DNA from: DATBGO01 sp963840095
GTDB lineage: Bacteria > Actinomycetota > Actinomycetes > Streptosporangiales > Streptosporangiaceae
Direction of reading: 5' to 3'
Assembly (NCBI GenBank): GCA_963840095.1
Contig: CAWIXN010000012.1
Location: forward strand, 1-64,000
DNA length: 64,000 bases
Positions 40,299 to 49,714 of this stretch are shown piece by piece. Both the position numbers and the translations under genes were made by a program. Under the pieces are notes generated by a model. The model saw only the letters and a list, made by a program, of their open reading frames with translations. It did no database searches and was not told the DNA's origin. Positions within the stretch are counted from its first letter, which is position 1. Every line of letters begins with the position of its first letter.

Positions 40299-42005
40299 TT
40301 AGCGCGCCGGGACGAGGACTGGCTCGAGAACCGGGCTGGTGACCTCGACGGCCGCCGGCCGGGGGCGCCGCGGCAGGGCGAAGATGGCGGCGACGGCGGC
40401 AACCAGCGCCACGGCGGCCGCCACCCGGATGCCCATCGCCATCGCGCTGACGAAGGCGCTGTGCGCCGCGGTCACCAGTTCACCGCCGGCCGGGCCGCCG
40501 ACGTGCGCGCCGATCGCGTCGGCCGCAGCGACCGAGCTGGTCGCCTGGTGGACGACCGCGCCGGGCGCGTGGGCCGTGGCCAGCGTGCTGCCCAGCCGCG
40601 ACCGGTACACCGCGGCGGCCAGGCTGCCCACGATCGCGACGCCGAGGGCCCCGCCGACTTCCCTGATCGTGTCGTTGATCGCGCTTCCGGCACCGGCCTG
40701 GTGCGCCGGGACCGTGGTCATGATGGTGGTGCTGGCGGGTGCCATGACCAGCCCCATTCCAGCGCCCATGATCGCGATGGCGATGGCGATCGGCAGGTAG
40801 GCGGTGTGCACGCCCGCCGTGGACAGGTCAAGCAGGCCCGCGCCCATCATCGCCATGCCAGCCGGGATGATCACGCGGGTGCCGAGGCGCTTGGCCAGGA
40901 TCGGAGAGACCGGTGAGGCGGCGCCCATGGCGATGGCGAACGGCAGCGCGCGCACCCCGGCGGCCAGCGGGCTGTAGCCGTGCACCAGCTGCAGGTACTG
41001 GGTCAGCACGAACAGGCTGCCGAACAGGGCGAAGAAGATCACGGTCACCGCCGCGGCTGACGCGGAGAAGGCACGCACGGCGAAGACGCGCAGGTCGATC
41101 AGGGGGTGCTCGATGTGCAGCTCCCACCAGACGAAGGCGCCGAGCGCCACGAGCCCGGCAGCGGTCTCGGCCAGGGTCGCTCCCGAGATCCAGCCGCGGC
41201 CTGGTGCCTCGATGATGGCGTCGACGATCGCGAAGAGCGCGCCTGCCACGAGCAGGGTGCCGGGGAGGTCGAGCCGGTGGCCGCCTGATTCTGCGGTCTC
41301 GGGCACCGTCATCAGCACCCCGGCCAGCGCCAGCGCGACCAGCGGGACGTTGATGAGGAAGACGCTGCCCCACCAGAAGTGCGACAGCAGCAGGCCGCCG
41401 AGGGTCGGGCCGACCACGATGCCGACACCGGCCACGGCTGACCAGGCCGCGATGGCCTGCGGGCGCTCCTTCGGCGGGAAGACCGCGTTCAGGATCGACA
41501 GGGTGGCCGGCATGACGAACGCGGCGCCCAGTCCCATCATGACCCGGGCCCCGATCAGCATGCCGGTGCCCGGGGCGAATGCCGCCGCCGTGCTGCCGAG
41601 CGCGAAGACGACCAGGCCGCCCAGCAGCGAGAGCCGGCGTCCGTACCGGTCACCAAGTGCTCCGGCCGGGACCAGGAGCGCCGCGAAGCACAGCGTGTAG
41701 GCGTCGGTGATCCACTGCAGTGAGCTGGTCCCCGCGTGCAGCACCCGGGCCAGCGTGGGCAGCGCGGTGTTGAGGATGGTGTTGTCGATCACCACCACCA
41801 GCAGGCTCAGGCAGAGCACGAGCAGGATCTGCCTGCGGCGCGGGTGGCCGCCGGGCCACTGGCTGGACGGCCGGCCGCCGGCCGGCCCAGACGATATGGC
41901 CGGGGTTGGCCGGCCCGGCGCCGCGGAGGCCGGGCCTGCAGGTACGGCGGACGCCGACCTGGCGGATGGTACGGGGGCCGGCTGTCCCGCCGGGGTTCTG
42001 CTCAT
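40299..42005 (-). CDS. DHA2-type MFS multidrug transporter
   Basis: A 568-residue, 14-TM drug:H+ antiporter. After a 55-residue Pro/Ala-rich cytoplasmic N-terminus it reads VVVIDNTILNTALPTLARVL, GALGDRYGRR and GVGIVVGPTLGGLLL (motif C). The ATG at 42005 follows AAGGAGAC. It diverges from a TetR gene, with a three-unit 14-bp repeat between them that is the likely operator, so expression is probably induced by a ligand of that regulator. The substrate is unknown. Confidence 0.92.
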   Translation of the reverse strand: MSRTPAGQPAPVPSARSASAVPAGPASAAPGRPTPAISSGPAGGRPSSQWPGGHPRRRQILLVLCLSLLVVVIDNTILNTALPTLARVLHAGTSSLQWITDAYTLCFAALLVPAGALGDRYGRRLSLLGGLVVFALGSTAAAFAPGTGMLIGARVMMGLGAAFVMPATLSILNAVFPPKERPQAIAAWSAVAGVGIVVGPTLGGLLLSHFWWGSVFLINVPLVALALAGVLMTVPETAESGGHRLDLPGTLLVAGALFAIVDAIIEAPGRGWISGATLAETAAGLVALGAFVWWELHIEHPLIDLRVFAVRAFSASAAAVTVIFFALFGSLFVLTQYLQLVHGYSPLAAGVRALPFAIAMGAASPVSPILAKRLGTRVIIPAGMAMMGAGLLDLSTAGVHTAYLPIAIAIAIMGAGMGLVMAPASTTIMTTVPAHQAGAGSAINDTIREVGGALGVAIVGSLAAAVYRSRLGSTLATAHAPGAVVHQATSSVAAADAIGAHVGGPAGGELVTAAHSAFVSAMAMGIRVAAAVALVAAVAAIFALPRRPRPAAVEVTSPVLEPVLVPAR

Positions 42006-42028
42006 CGGAGTCTCCTTACGGCTGCTTG

Positions 42029-42070
42029 CTTACGATCGTTGACTTACGTTCGTTGACTTACATACGTAAG
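42029..42070. promoter_or_regulatory. Operator-like triple 14-bp repeat between MFS and TetR genes
   Basis: Three contiguous 14-bp units: CTTACGATCGTTGA (42029), CTTACGTTCGTTGA (42043) and CTTACATACGTAAG (42057-42070). The last unit is itself an inverted repeat with 5-bp arms. The region is A/T-rich and lies directly before both start codons, as expected for an autoregulated TetR operator. Confidence 0.7.
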
Positions 42071-42107
42071 CATAGACAGATGAACTAACAGATGTAAAGT
42101 AGGAATC

Positions 42108-42830
42108 GTGGAAACAGCATCCAGCACGGCCCGGCCCCGGTCCGGGGGCCAGGTGACACCGGCCGCGACGGCCGGGGGCTCGGCCACTCGCGCGGGCCGG
42201 CGGCAGCGGAACGCCCGCGGCCAGGGAGCCCGGCTGACCAGCGAGATCGTGGCGGCCGCGCTGGCCCTGATCGAGCGGACCGGGTCCGACGAGGCGGTCA
42301 CGCTGCGCGCGGTGGCGCGCGAGGTGGGCATCGCCGCCCCGTCCATTTACGCCCACTTCGCCGACCGTGATGCCATCATCATTGCCGCTGTCCTGCAGGT
42401 CTTCGACGAGCTGACCGACGCCATCGAGGCTGGCGTGGAATCGGCCGGGCCGGGCCCGGCCGCCCGCCTGGTCGCGGGCTGTGCGGCGTACGTGCGGTTC
42501 GGGCTGGAGCACCCGGCCCGGTATGGCGTGCTGTTCTCGGAGCGGCGACTGGCGACGCAGGACTACTGCAAGCCGGTCCGGCTGAGTCCCGACGGCAAGC
42601 CGGTGCTGGAGTTCGGCGTGGAATCGTTCGCGCTGCTGGTCCAGGCGATCGAGGACTGCGTACAGGCCGGCGTCTCCGCCAGCACCGACGTTGTCACTGA
42701 CGCGACCGCCGTATGGGTCGCGATGCACGGGACGGTCACCCTGCGCACGGCGCTGCCGGGCTTCCCGTGGCCCGACCCGGACCGGTTCGTCCGCGAGTGC
42801 GTCCTCTCGCTGGCCAGGGTCAGCGCCTGA
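42108..42830 (+). CDS. TetR-family repressor
   Basis: A 240-residue regulator. The helix-turn-helix lies at about residues 42-90 (IVAAALALIERTGSDEAVTL, then RAVAREVGIAAPSIYAHFAD), after an unusually long basic Gly/Ala-rich N-terminus. The ligand-binding domain contains GLEHPARYGVLFSERR, typical of the TetR_C_13-like group. The GTG at 42108 is preceded by TAGGAA. It diverges from the MFS gene and probably represses it. Confidence 0.9.
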   Translation: METASSTARPRSGGQVTPAATAGGSATRAGRRQRNARGQGARLTSEIVAAALALIERTGSDEAVTLRAVAREVGIAAPSIYAHFADRDAIIIAAVLQVFDELTDAIEAGVESAGPGPAARLVAGCAAYVRFGLEHPARYGVLFSERRLATQDYCKPVRLSPDGKPVLEFGVESFALLVQAIEDCVQAGVSASTDVVTDATAVWVAMHGTVTLRTALPGFPWPDPDRFVRECVLSLARVSA

Positions 42831-42839
42831 GAACGTCGG

Positions 42840-43250
42840 CTAGATCTCGTCGGTGGTTACTGATTCGCTGGTGTGAAGCTGGATGCGCAGCCCGTCGGGA
42901 TCAATGACGTCGAGTGCCCACCCCACGTGAGCCTGGCGCAGGCCGGAATGCTCCACACTCAGCACGCCCAGGCTGGCCTCCCAAGACGTCAGCTCGCCAT
43001 AGCTGCTGACCCGGAATCCGAGGACCGGGGCGCTAGCCACCGAGCCGCGCCACGCGGCAAGCTGCTCCGGCGCATGATGCAGGTACAGGATGATTCCGGT
43101 CGGGTGCTCCAGCATCGCGGCCGTGACGTGGTCCTCGTCCTCCTCGATGAGGACTCGGGCAAAGCCGAAGACACGCTCGTACCAGTCACCGGTCCGCAGG
43201 ACATCCGCAGCAGGCAGGCTGACGTGGTGGTATCCAGAGATCCGCGGCAC
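42840..43250 (-). CDS. VOC-family (glyoxalase-like) protein
   Basis: A 136-residue vicinal-oxygen-chelate protein with paired beta-alpha-beta-beta-beta modules. GYHHVSLPAADVLRTGDWYE at the start and VIDPDGLRIQLHTSE at the end are the family marks, with candidate metal ligands His8, Glu in MLEHPTG and Glu/Gln in IQLHTSE. The GTG at 43250 has CGAAGG upstream. It is convergent with the TetR gene with a 9-bp gap. It may be a dioxygenase, a lyase or an antibiotic-binding protein; the activity is not assigned. Confidence 0.87.
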   Translation of the reverse strand: MPRISGYHHVSLPAADVLRTGDWYERVFGFARVLIEEDEDHVTAAMLEHPTGIILYLHHAPEQLAAWRGSVASAPVLGFRVSSYGELTSWEASLGVLSVEHSGLRQAHVGWALDVIDPDGLRIQLHTSESVTTDEI

Positions 43251-43508
43251 CCTTCGACCCTAATGCCGGTGACCCCGAGCCCGTCCAGAGCGGCCCGGTC
43301 AGCGCCGGCGGCCCGCTCCGCGATCGCGCCTCAGATCACACCCATACATACGGCGCATCTCTGCTAAACGGTATTTACGCGAAGCAGCTTGACACGCCAA
43401 ATCGCGGGATGGATAAACTGTGCGCGGGGTGCCTTCCAGAAGGGAATTACTGGAATAACCCTGATATCAGAAAGGGCCAGTCTCCCGTAACGCTTTATTA
43501 CTCCGCGC

Positions 43509-44018
43509 ATGAAGGAGCCACTCCAAATTATACGCTCATTTATCTCAAGAACCAGCTCGCGCCGCCGGACCGCGGTCCTGGCGTCGGCCTGCGCCGCGGC
43601 CGGCCTCCTGGCGCTAGCGGGAACCGCCAGCGCAGCCGCCCCCCCGGCGGCCCGGCGGAGTTTCTCATGCCGCGACGCGACCCTGAAGGGCACCTACATC
43701 TTCTACAACGATGGCTGGTTGGTCACCGGGGGCAAGAGCAAGCCTTTTTCCATCGCCGGCATAGATCACTTCAACGGCGCGGGCAGCGGGCACGGCGTAA
43801 GTACCTTCGACATCAACGGCAAGGTCGTTAACGCAAACACCCCCGGCACCTCGACCTATACCATCAAGCCAGACTGCATCGGGAAGATCGTGTACGACAC
43901 AGCCGGGAGCATTGGCCACTTTAACATGTACATGAGCCCATCCGGACATTTCTTCAGCCTGGTCGAGACCGACCCGGGCAGCGTCGGCGGCGGCCTCGAA
44001 TCCCGCACCGCCAGATAA
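43509..44018 (+). CDS. Secreted hypothetical protein
   Basis: A 169-residue protein with an Arg-rich N-terminus and signal peptide (RRRTAVLASACAAAGLLALA, cleavage near ASAAAPP). The mature part CRDATLKGTYIFYNDGW and GIDHFNGAGSGHGVSTFDIN with two Cys resembles lipocalin-like exported actinobacterial proteins, but I know of no function. No ribosome binding site is clear before the ATG at 43509, so the real start may be internal. The upstream 250 bp (43251-43508) is unusually A/T-rich and probably carries its promoter. Confidence 0.72.
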   Translation: MKEPLQIIRSFISRTSSRRRTAVLASACAAAGLLALAGTASAAAPPAARRSFSCRDATLKGTYIFYNDGWLVTGGKSKPFSIAGIDHFNGAGSGHGVSTFDINGKVVNANTPGTSTYTIKPDCIGKIVYDTAGSIGHFNMYMSPSGHFFSLVETDPGSVGGGLESRTAR

Positions 44019-44136
44019 CCCGGACTTGCACGAGTTCGCCCTCGGCCCGCCTGCGCCTGGATCGGGGCTTGGCACCGATCGCTCTTGTCCCGACCGCCCA
44101 GCCTTGACAGCGGCGCGCGCGGGGGCTAATTCTTAA

Positions 44137-44156
44137 CTTGTTCGTTCTAGAACAAG
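44137..44156 (+). promoter_or_regulatory. Inverted repeat operator before the ArsR-type gene
   Basis: CTTGTTC at 44137-44143 and GAACAAG at 44150-44156 form a perfect 7-bp inverted repeat around 6 nt. It lies 11 bp before the ArsR start, consistent with autoregulation. Confidence 0.65.
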
Positions 44157-44167
44157 GTGGTTATGAA

Positions 44168-44545
44168 GTGGCCGACCGGCTCAGCCTGGTGTTCGGGGCG
44201 CTCGCGGATCCGATCCGCCGCGCGATCCTGACCCGGCTGACCGAGGGGGACGCGACCGTCGCCGAGCTCGCCGCGCCGTTCAGCGTGTCGCAGCCGGCGA
44301 TCTCCCGGCACCTCAGGGTGCTGGAGAACGCGGGCCTGATCTCGCGCACCCGCCGCGCGACCGCCAGGCTCAGTCACCTCGACGCCGAGCCGCTCCGTGA
44401 GGTGACCACCTGGCTGGCCCGCTACCAGCGGTTCTGGGACGAGAGCCATGAGCGGCTCGACGAGCTGCTCGCCGCGCTGCAAGGCGAACCGGACGATCCC
44501 GACCGCGACCAGGCGGTCCGACCGAAGGGAACCGACGATGGGTAA
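44168..44545 (+). CDS. ArsR-family transcriptional regulator
   Basis: A protein of about 125 residues with a winged helix: LSLVFGALADPIRRAILTRL, then TVAELAAPFSVSQPAISRHL and RVLENAGLISRTRRATARLS. The metal-binding ELCVC motif is absent, so it belongs to the non-metal group usually paired with SRPBCC proteins. The GTG at 44168 is preferred; the frame extends to a TTG at 44138 inside the operator. The 3' end overlaps the next gene by 8 bp. Confidence 0.88.
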   Translation: MADRLSLVFGALADPIRRAILTRLTEGDATVAELAAPFSVSQPAISRHLRVLENAGLISRTRRATARLSHLDAEPLREVTTWLARYQRFWDESHERLDELLAALQGEPDDPDRDQAVRPKGTDDG

Positions 44546-45017
44546 CACGCAGATCACCGCCGAGCCCGGCATGCCGCAGATCATCATCACCCGGGAGTTC
44601 GACGCGCCGCGGGACCTGGTGTTCCGCGCCCGTACCGACCCCGACCTGCTGGTGCAATGGCTGGGCCCGCGCGAGCTGACGATGACCGTCGACCACTACG
44701 ACGCCCGGGACGGCGGCAGATGGCGGTACGTGCACACCGACACCCAGGGCAACGAGTACGGCTTCCATGGCGTCTTCCACGGCACCCCGTCACCGGACGG
44801 CATCGTGCAGACCTTTGAGTTCGAGGGCGCGCCCGGCCATGTATCACTGGACACCACCGCCCTGCACGAGCGCGACGGCAGGACGCTGGTTCGCTCGGTC
44901 TCAAGCTTCCCGTCAGTGCAGGACCGCGACCAGATGATTGCCGCCGACATGGAACGCGGCGTCCGCGACTCCGAAGACCGCCTGGCGGAACTACTCACCA
45001 AGCTGCAGGCCGGCTGA
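44538..45017 (+). CDS. SRPBCC/AHSA1-domain protein
   Basis: A 159-residue START-like lipid- or ligand-binding protein: IIITREFDAPRDLVFRARTD, LLVQWLGPRELTM and FEFEGAPGHVSLDT. AHSA1-type proteins are regularly encoded directly after ArsR regulators, as here with an 8-bp overlap. The biochemical role is unclear; the pair probably responds to a hydrophobic ligand. The ATG at 44538 follows AAGGGAACCG. Confidence 0.88.
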   Translation: MGNTQITAEPGMPQIIITREFDAPRDLVFRARTDPDLLVQWLGPRELTMTVDHYDARDGGRWRYVHTDTQGNEYGFHGVFHGTPSPDGIVQTFEFEGAPGHVSLDTTALHERDGRTLVRSVSSFPSVQDRDQMIAADMERGVRDSEDRLAELLTKLQAG

Positions 45018-45040
45018 CACCGGGCGGGGCCAGGTCTAGC

Positions 45041-45053
45041 TATAATCCTGTAC
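45041..45053 (+). promoter_or_regulatory. Leaderless promoter of the Phd/RelE module
   Basis: A consensus TATAAT at 45041-45046 ends 7 nt before the ATG at 45054. There is no room for a ribosome binding site, so the transcript is probably leaderless. Confidence 0.65.
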
Positions 45054-45332
45054 ATGACCGTGATCCCGGTGGCAGAGGCCCGAGCCAGGCTCTCCAAGCT
45101 CGTGGAGTCTGCTGTCAGAACGCATGAGCGGACCACGATCACCCGCAACGGCGTTCCTGCCGCTGTGCTCTTGTCAGTGGATGACTACGAGTCCCTGCAG
45201 GAGACCCTCGAGACGCTGGCAGACCCAGACCTGATGGCCGCGATCAGGGAAGGGCTTGATGACATCGCCACCGGAGACGTTCACACGCAGGCTGACGTAG
45301 CACAAGCTATGCGCCAGGCCGGGCGGCTGTGA
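45054..45332 (+). CDS. Phd/YefM-family antitoxin
   Basis: A 92-residue antitoxin: MTVIPVAEARARLSKLVESA and RTTITRNGVPAAVLLSVDDY form the Phd/YefM DNA-binding fold, followed by the toxin-binding tail (LMAAIREGLDDIATGD). The stop overlaps the toxin's GTG start. A perfect TATAAT upstream suggests strong, self-repressed expression. Confidence 0.92.
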   Translation: MTVIPVAEARARLSKLVESAVRTHERTTITRNGVPAAVLLSVDDYESLQETLETLADPDLMAAIREGLDDIATGDVHTQADVAQAMRQAGRL

Positions 45333-45601
45333 GTAGATACGAACTCGTCGTATCCGCAAGAGCCAGGCGCGACCTTACCGACCGGCTGCCGCCGAAAGTC
45401 GCCGTCGCGGCATGGGAGTTCATCTCAGGTCCGCTACTCGAAGAACCGCACCGCGTCGGCAAGCCTCTCACCGCGCCACTTGCTCCCGCCTGGGCGGCAC
45501 GCCGAGGCGAGTACCGCGTCCTTTACCTCATTGACCACCGACGGGTGATTGTCCAGATCGTGACTATCCAGCACCGACGCGACGCTTACCGGTCACCTTG
45601 A
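45329..45601 (+). CDS. RelE/ParE-superfamily toxin
   Basis: A 90-residue toxin: YELVVSARARRDLTDRLPPK, GKPLTAPLAPAWAARRGEYR and VLYLIDHRRVIVQIVTIQHR RDAY form the RelE fold; basic residues Arg and His near the C-terminus suggest ribosome-dependent mRNA cleavage. The GTG overlaps the antitoxin stop. The partnership with Phd/YefM is standard. Confidence 0.9.
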   Translation: MSRYELVVSARARRDLTDRLPPKVAVAAWEFISGPLLEEPHRVGKPLTAPLAPAWAARRGEYRVLYLIDHRRVIVQIVTIQHRRDAYRSP

Positions 45602-45630
45602 GACGGCGGGCCGGCGGGCAGGTGTGCCGG

Positions 45631-46986
45631 TCAGCCGGAGCCGGTTATCCAGGAATGCAGCTCGCGTTTCTCGTCATCGGTCAGTTCCATCCGGGAGTTG
45701 ATGCACAGGCGCAGGACGTTGCCAGCGAAAGCCGCCGCCAGGCTGGCGGCCTGGCGGCCCGTCTCGCGCCAGTTGACCCCGGCGAAGTAAAAGCCCTGCA
45801 GGACGAAATGGACGGCGGGCCTGGATACTCGCGCGCCACGCTCCTGGCACGCGTCCCTGACCCGTTGCTCGACCACGGTCTGCGACTCGATGACCGGAGC
45901 GCGCGCGGACAACGCCGCCAGCTCCTCGAATAGGGCGCGGTAGGCGTCCGGGGTCAGCTGCGGCACACCGACGATGCGGCCGACACGATGCGCCAGGTCA
46001 GCGACGCTATCCGGAAGCGGGACACGCGATTCCTCGGCGACCAGCGGCTCGTGCCGCTGCGGGTCGATGAGGTAGCCGGGCGGGTGCGGCCCGGATACCT
46101 GCAGGGTGTCGCTGGTTAGCGACTCGGCAAACTTCCCGAACCCGCCGTAGCCGCCCCAGCTGGATTCAAGGACCACGGCGCCGAGCCGGTCCCTGATCCG
46201 TTGCGCGGCGGCCGCCATCGGCACCGGCGCATCAGCGGACGCCACGATGGCGATCAGCATGCTGCACATCTGATCTTTCAGGACCGTGGCACTCGGGGCG
46301 CCGGCTAACGCCGCCGTCTCGCCCTGCGGCGATGCGACAGTGACGGTAATCCCCCGCAGCCGCGGCGGGCCGGACCAGCTCGCGGACGCAGGCACCGCTG
46401 CGGCCCGGTTCGGGTTGACTCCGAGCGCCTCGGTGAGAAAGACGTCCGCGGGCAGCACCATGTCACACGCGCTTTGCAGGGCCGTGGCTGATGGACCGCT
46501 GGCCAGCAGTACGGTCCGCCGGTCGTGGGCGCGCAGGCGCAGCATGACCGGGGTGAAGTCCGCATCGGCGGACAGCAGGATGAACTCGTCGAAGTAGGTC
46601 GAGTGCGCGAGCGTGTCCACAATGTCCAGCACCATGTAAATGTCGGCGCTGTTCTTCCCCCGGCTGGTCAGCGGCGGGCAGTCAACGACGCGGAAGGCAC
46701 TGCGGGTGAAGAACGGACGGTACTTGCCGAACGAGACCGGGTTGAGGTAGCAGGCGCGTACCAGGATCTCCCGGCCGGTTCCCTCCGGCGCGTCGGGGAC
46801 GACCTGGCCCATGTCATCCTGCATCCACCGCAGCCACCGTTCAGGCTCGGTCGCGAACGCCTCCCCCGCGGCCGGGTCGATGTCGCAGAGGTTCGAGTAG
46901 ACGTTGTCGAAGTCCACGAACAGCGCTGTCCGCACATGGCTGCGCGAAGATGGTTGCATGTGCGATCCCGTCCCATACGACTGCAT
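45631..46986 (-). CDS. NYN-domain (PIN-like RNase) protein with C-terminal OST-HTH-like region
   Basis: A 451-residue protein. The N-terminal NYN domain has ALFVDFDNVYSNLCDI, GKNSADIYMVLDIVDTLAHS and FILLSADADFTPVMLRLRAH, with the conserved acidic residues of this PIN-like ribonuclease fold. A middle LOTUS/OST-HTH-like segment reads AAQRIRDRLGAVVLESSWGG YG. The C-terminal quarter is helical and unassigned. It probably processes or degrades RNA. The ATG at 46986 follows a -10-like TACGAT by 5 nt, suggesting a leaderless mRNA; the ATG at 46959 (MQPSSRSHVRTALF) is the alternative. Confidence 0.85.
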   Translation of the reverse strand: MQSYGTGSHMQPSSRSHVRTALFVDFDNVYSNLCDIDPAAGEAFATEPERWLRWMQDDMGQVVPDAPEGTGREILVRACYLNPVSFGKYRPFFTRSAFRVVDCPPLTSRGKNSADIYMVLDIVDTLAHSTYFDEFILLSADADFTPVMLRLRAHDRRTVLLASGPSATALQSACDMVLPADVFLTEALGVNPNRAAAVPASASWSGPPRLRGITVTVASPQGETAALAGAPSATVLKDQMCSMLIAIVASADAPVPMAAAAQRIRDRLGAVVLESSWGGYGGFGKFAESLTSDTLQVSGPHPPGYLIDPQRHEPLVAEESRVPLPDSVADLAHRVGRIVGVPQLTPDAYRALFEELAALSARAPVIESQTVVEQRVRDACQERGARVSRPAVHFVLQGFYFAGVNWRETGRQAASLAAAFAGNVLRLCINSRMELTDDEKRELHSWITGSG

Positions 46987-47058
46987 TAACCATCGTATAG
47001 CGGGCGCCGATGGCCGACCTTCAGCCCCGAAGGCCGGGCGCCTTCAAGGCGGGCAGGC

Positions 47059-47490
47059 TCAGGCCACGTCGAGGGTGATGTCCGTGCCCGTGAGCGCCTT
47101 GCTGACCGGGCAGCCGTTCTTGGCCTCCTGGGCTATCTCCGCGAACTTCTCGGCAGAGATGCCGTCCGCGGAGCCGCGGACCGTCAGGTTGATGCCGCCG
47201 ATCCTGAATCCGCCAGCTGGATCCGGGCCGAGCCGGACGTCCGCCCGGACCTGCAGCGACTGGTTGCTGCCGCCCGCCGCGCCGAGCAGAGCCGAGAACT
47301 GCATCGCGAAGCACGAACTGTGCGCGGCGGCGATGAGCTCCTCGGGAGATGTGTAGCCCCCGGCGTCATCGGCCGCCCGCCTGGGGAAGGAGACCTGGTA
47401 GCTGGCGATACCCGAACTGACCAGTTCTACGGTGCCGGTTCCGTCCTCAAGGCCGCCAGTCCAGGTCGTCTCGGCAGTACGGGTGGGCAT
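47059..47490 (-). CDS. OsmC-family peroxiredoxin
   Basis: A 143-residue OsmC protein with both catalytic cysteines, in AAAHSSCFAMQFSALLG and EAKNGCPVSKALTG. It begins MPTRTAETTWTGGLEDGTGT, the usual OsmC start, and would reduce organic hydroperoxides. TAGGAGAAG precedes the ATG. It is a second OsmC-type protein in the window and, unlike the one at 4165, has the standard length and no CstR operator. Confidence 0.93.
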   Translation of the reverse strand: MPTRTAETTWTGGLEDGTGTVELVSSGIASYQVSFPRRAADDAGGYTSPEELIAAAHSSCFAMQFSALLGAAGGSNQSLQVRADVRLGPDPAGGFRIGGINLTVRGSADGISAEKFAEIAQEAKNGCPVSKALTGTDITLDVA

Positions 47491-47768
47491 ATTTCTTCTC
47501 CTAGGTCCCTGGGCGTTCTATCATCGCGGGCGCCGCTTGGATGGCCCCGCCCACCAATTGCGCCCAGCCCTAAGCCTCTCACCGGGGCACTGGCTGGCTT
47601 GACCGGCCCGGCCGGAACGGGCAACCGAGTGACCCATCGCACAGCCCGCACATCGAAACCCGAGTCTGACATCGCTTATCGCCCGTACAGGTGCGCGAAA
47701 GGCACGGACAGTGGCCGGCGGCGGACGTAGGCTCCCGGACAACTAGTCGCTGTCGGCGAGGGGGTCTG

Positions 47769-49607
<1,839 letters not shown>

Positions 49608-49714
49608 CCGCTCCGCCAGCCGCTCGCGAGCCGCTCCGGCCCGGAAAAGCCCGTCCCGGACGGCCTGGTGCGCTGGTTCGCGGCCGGCTGGGATGACGGA
49701 CTACCCTGCTCGGC

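Noticed and set aside
43364..43693. Minus-strand 109-residue frame overlapping the secreted protein gene
   Set aside because: Translation lacks recognisable features and runs opposite a signal-peptide-encoding gene.
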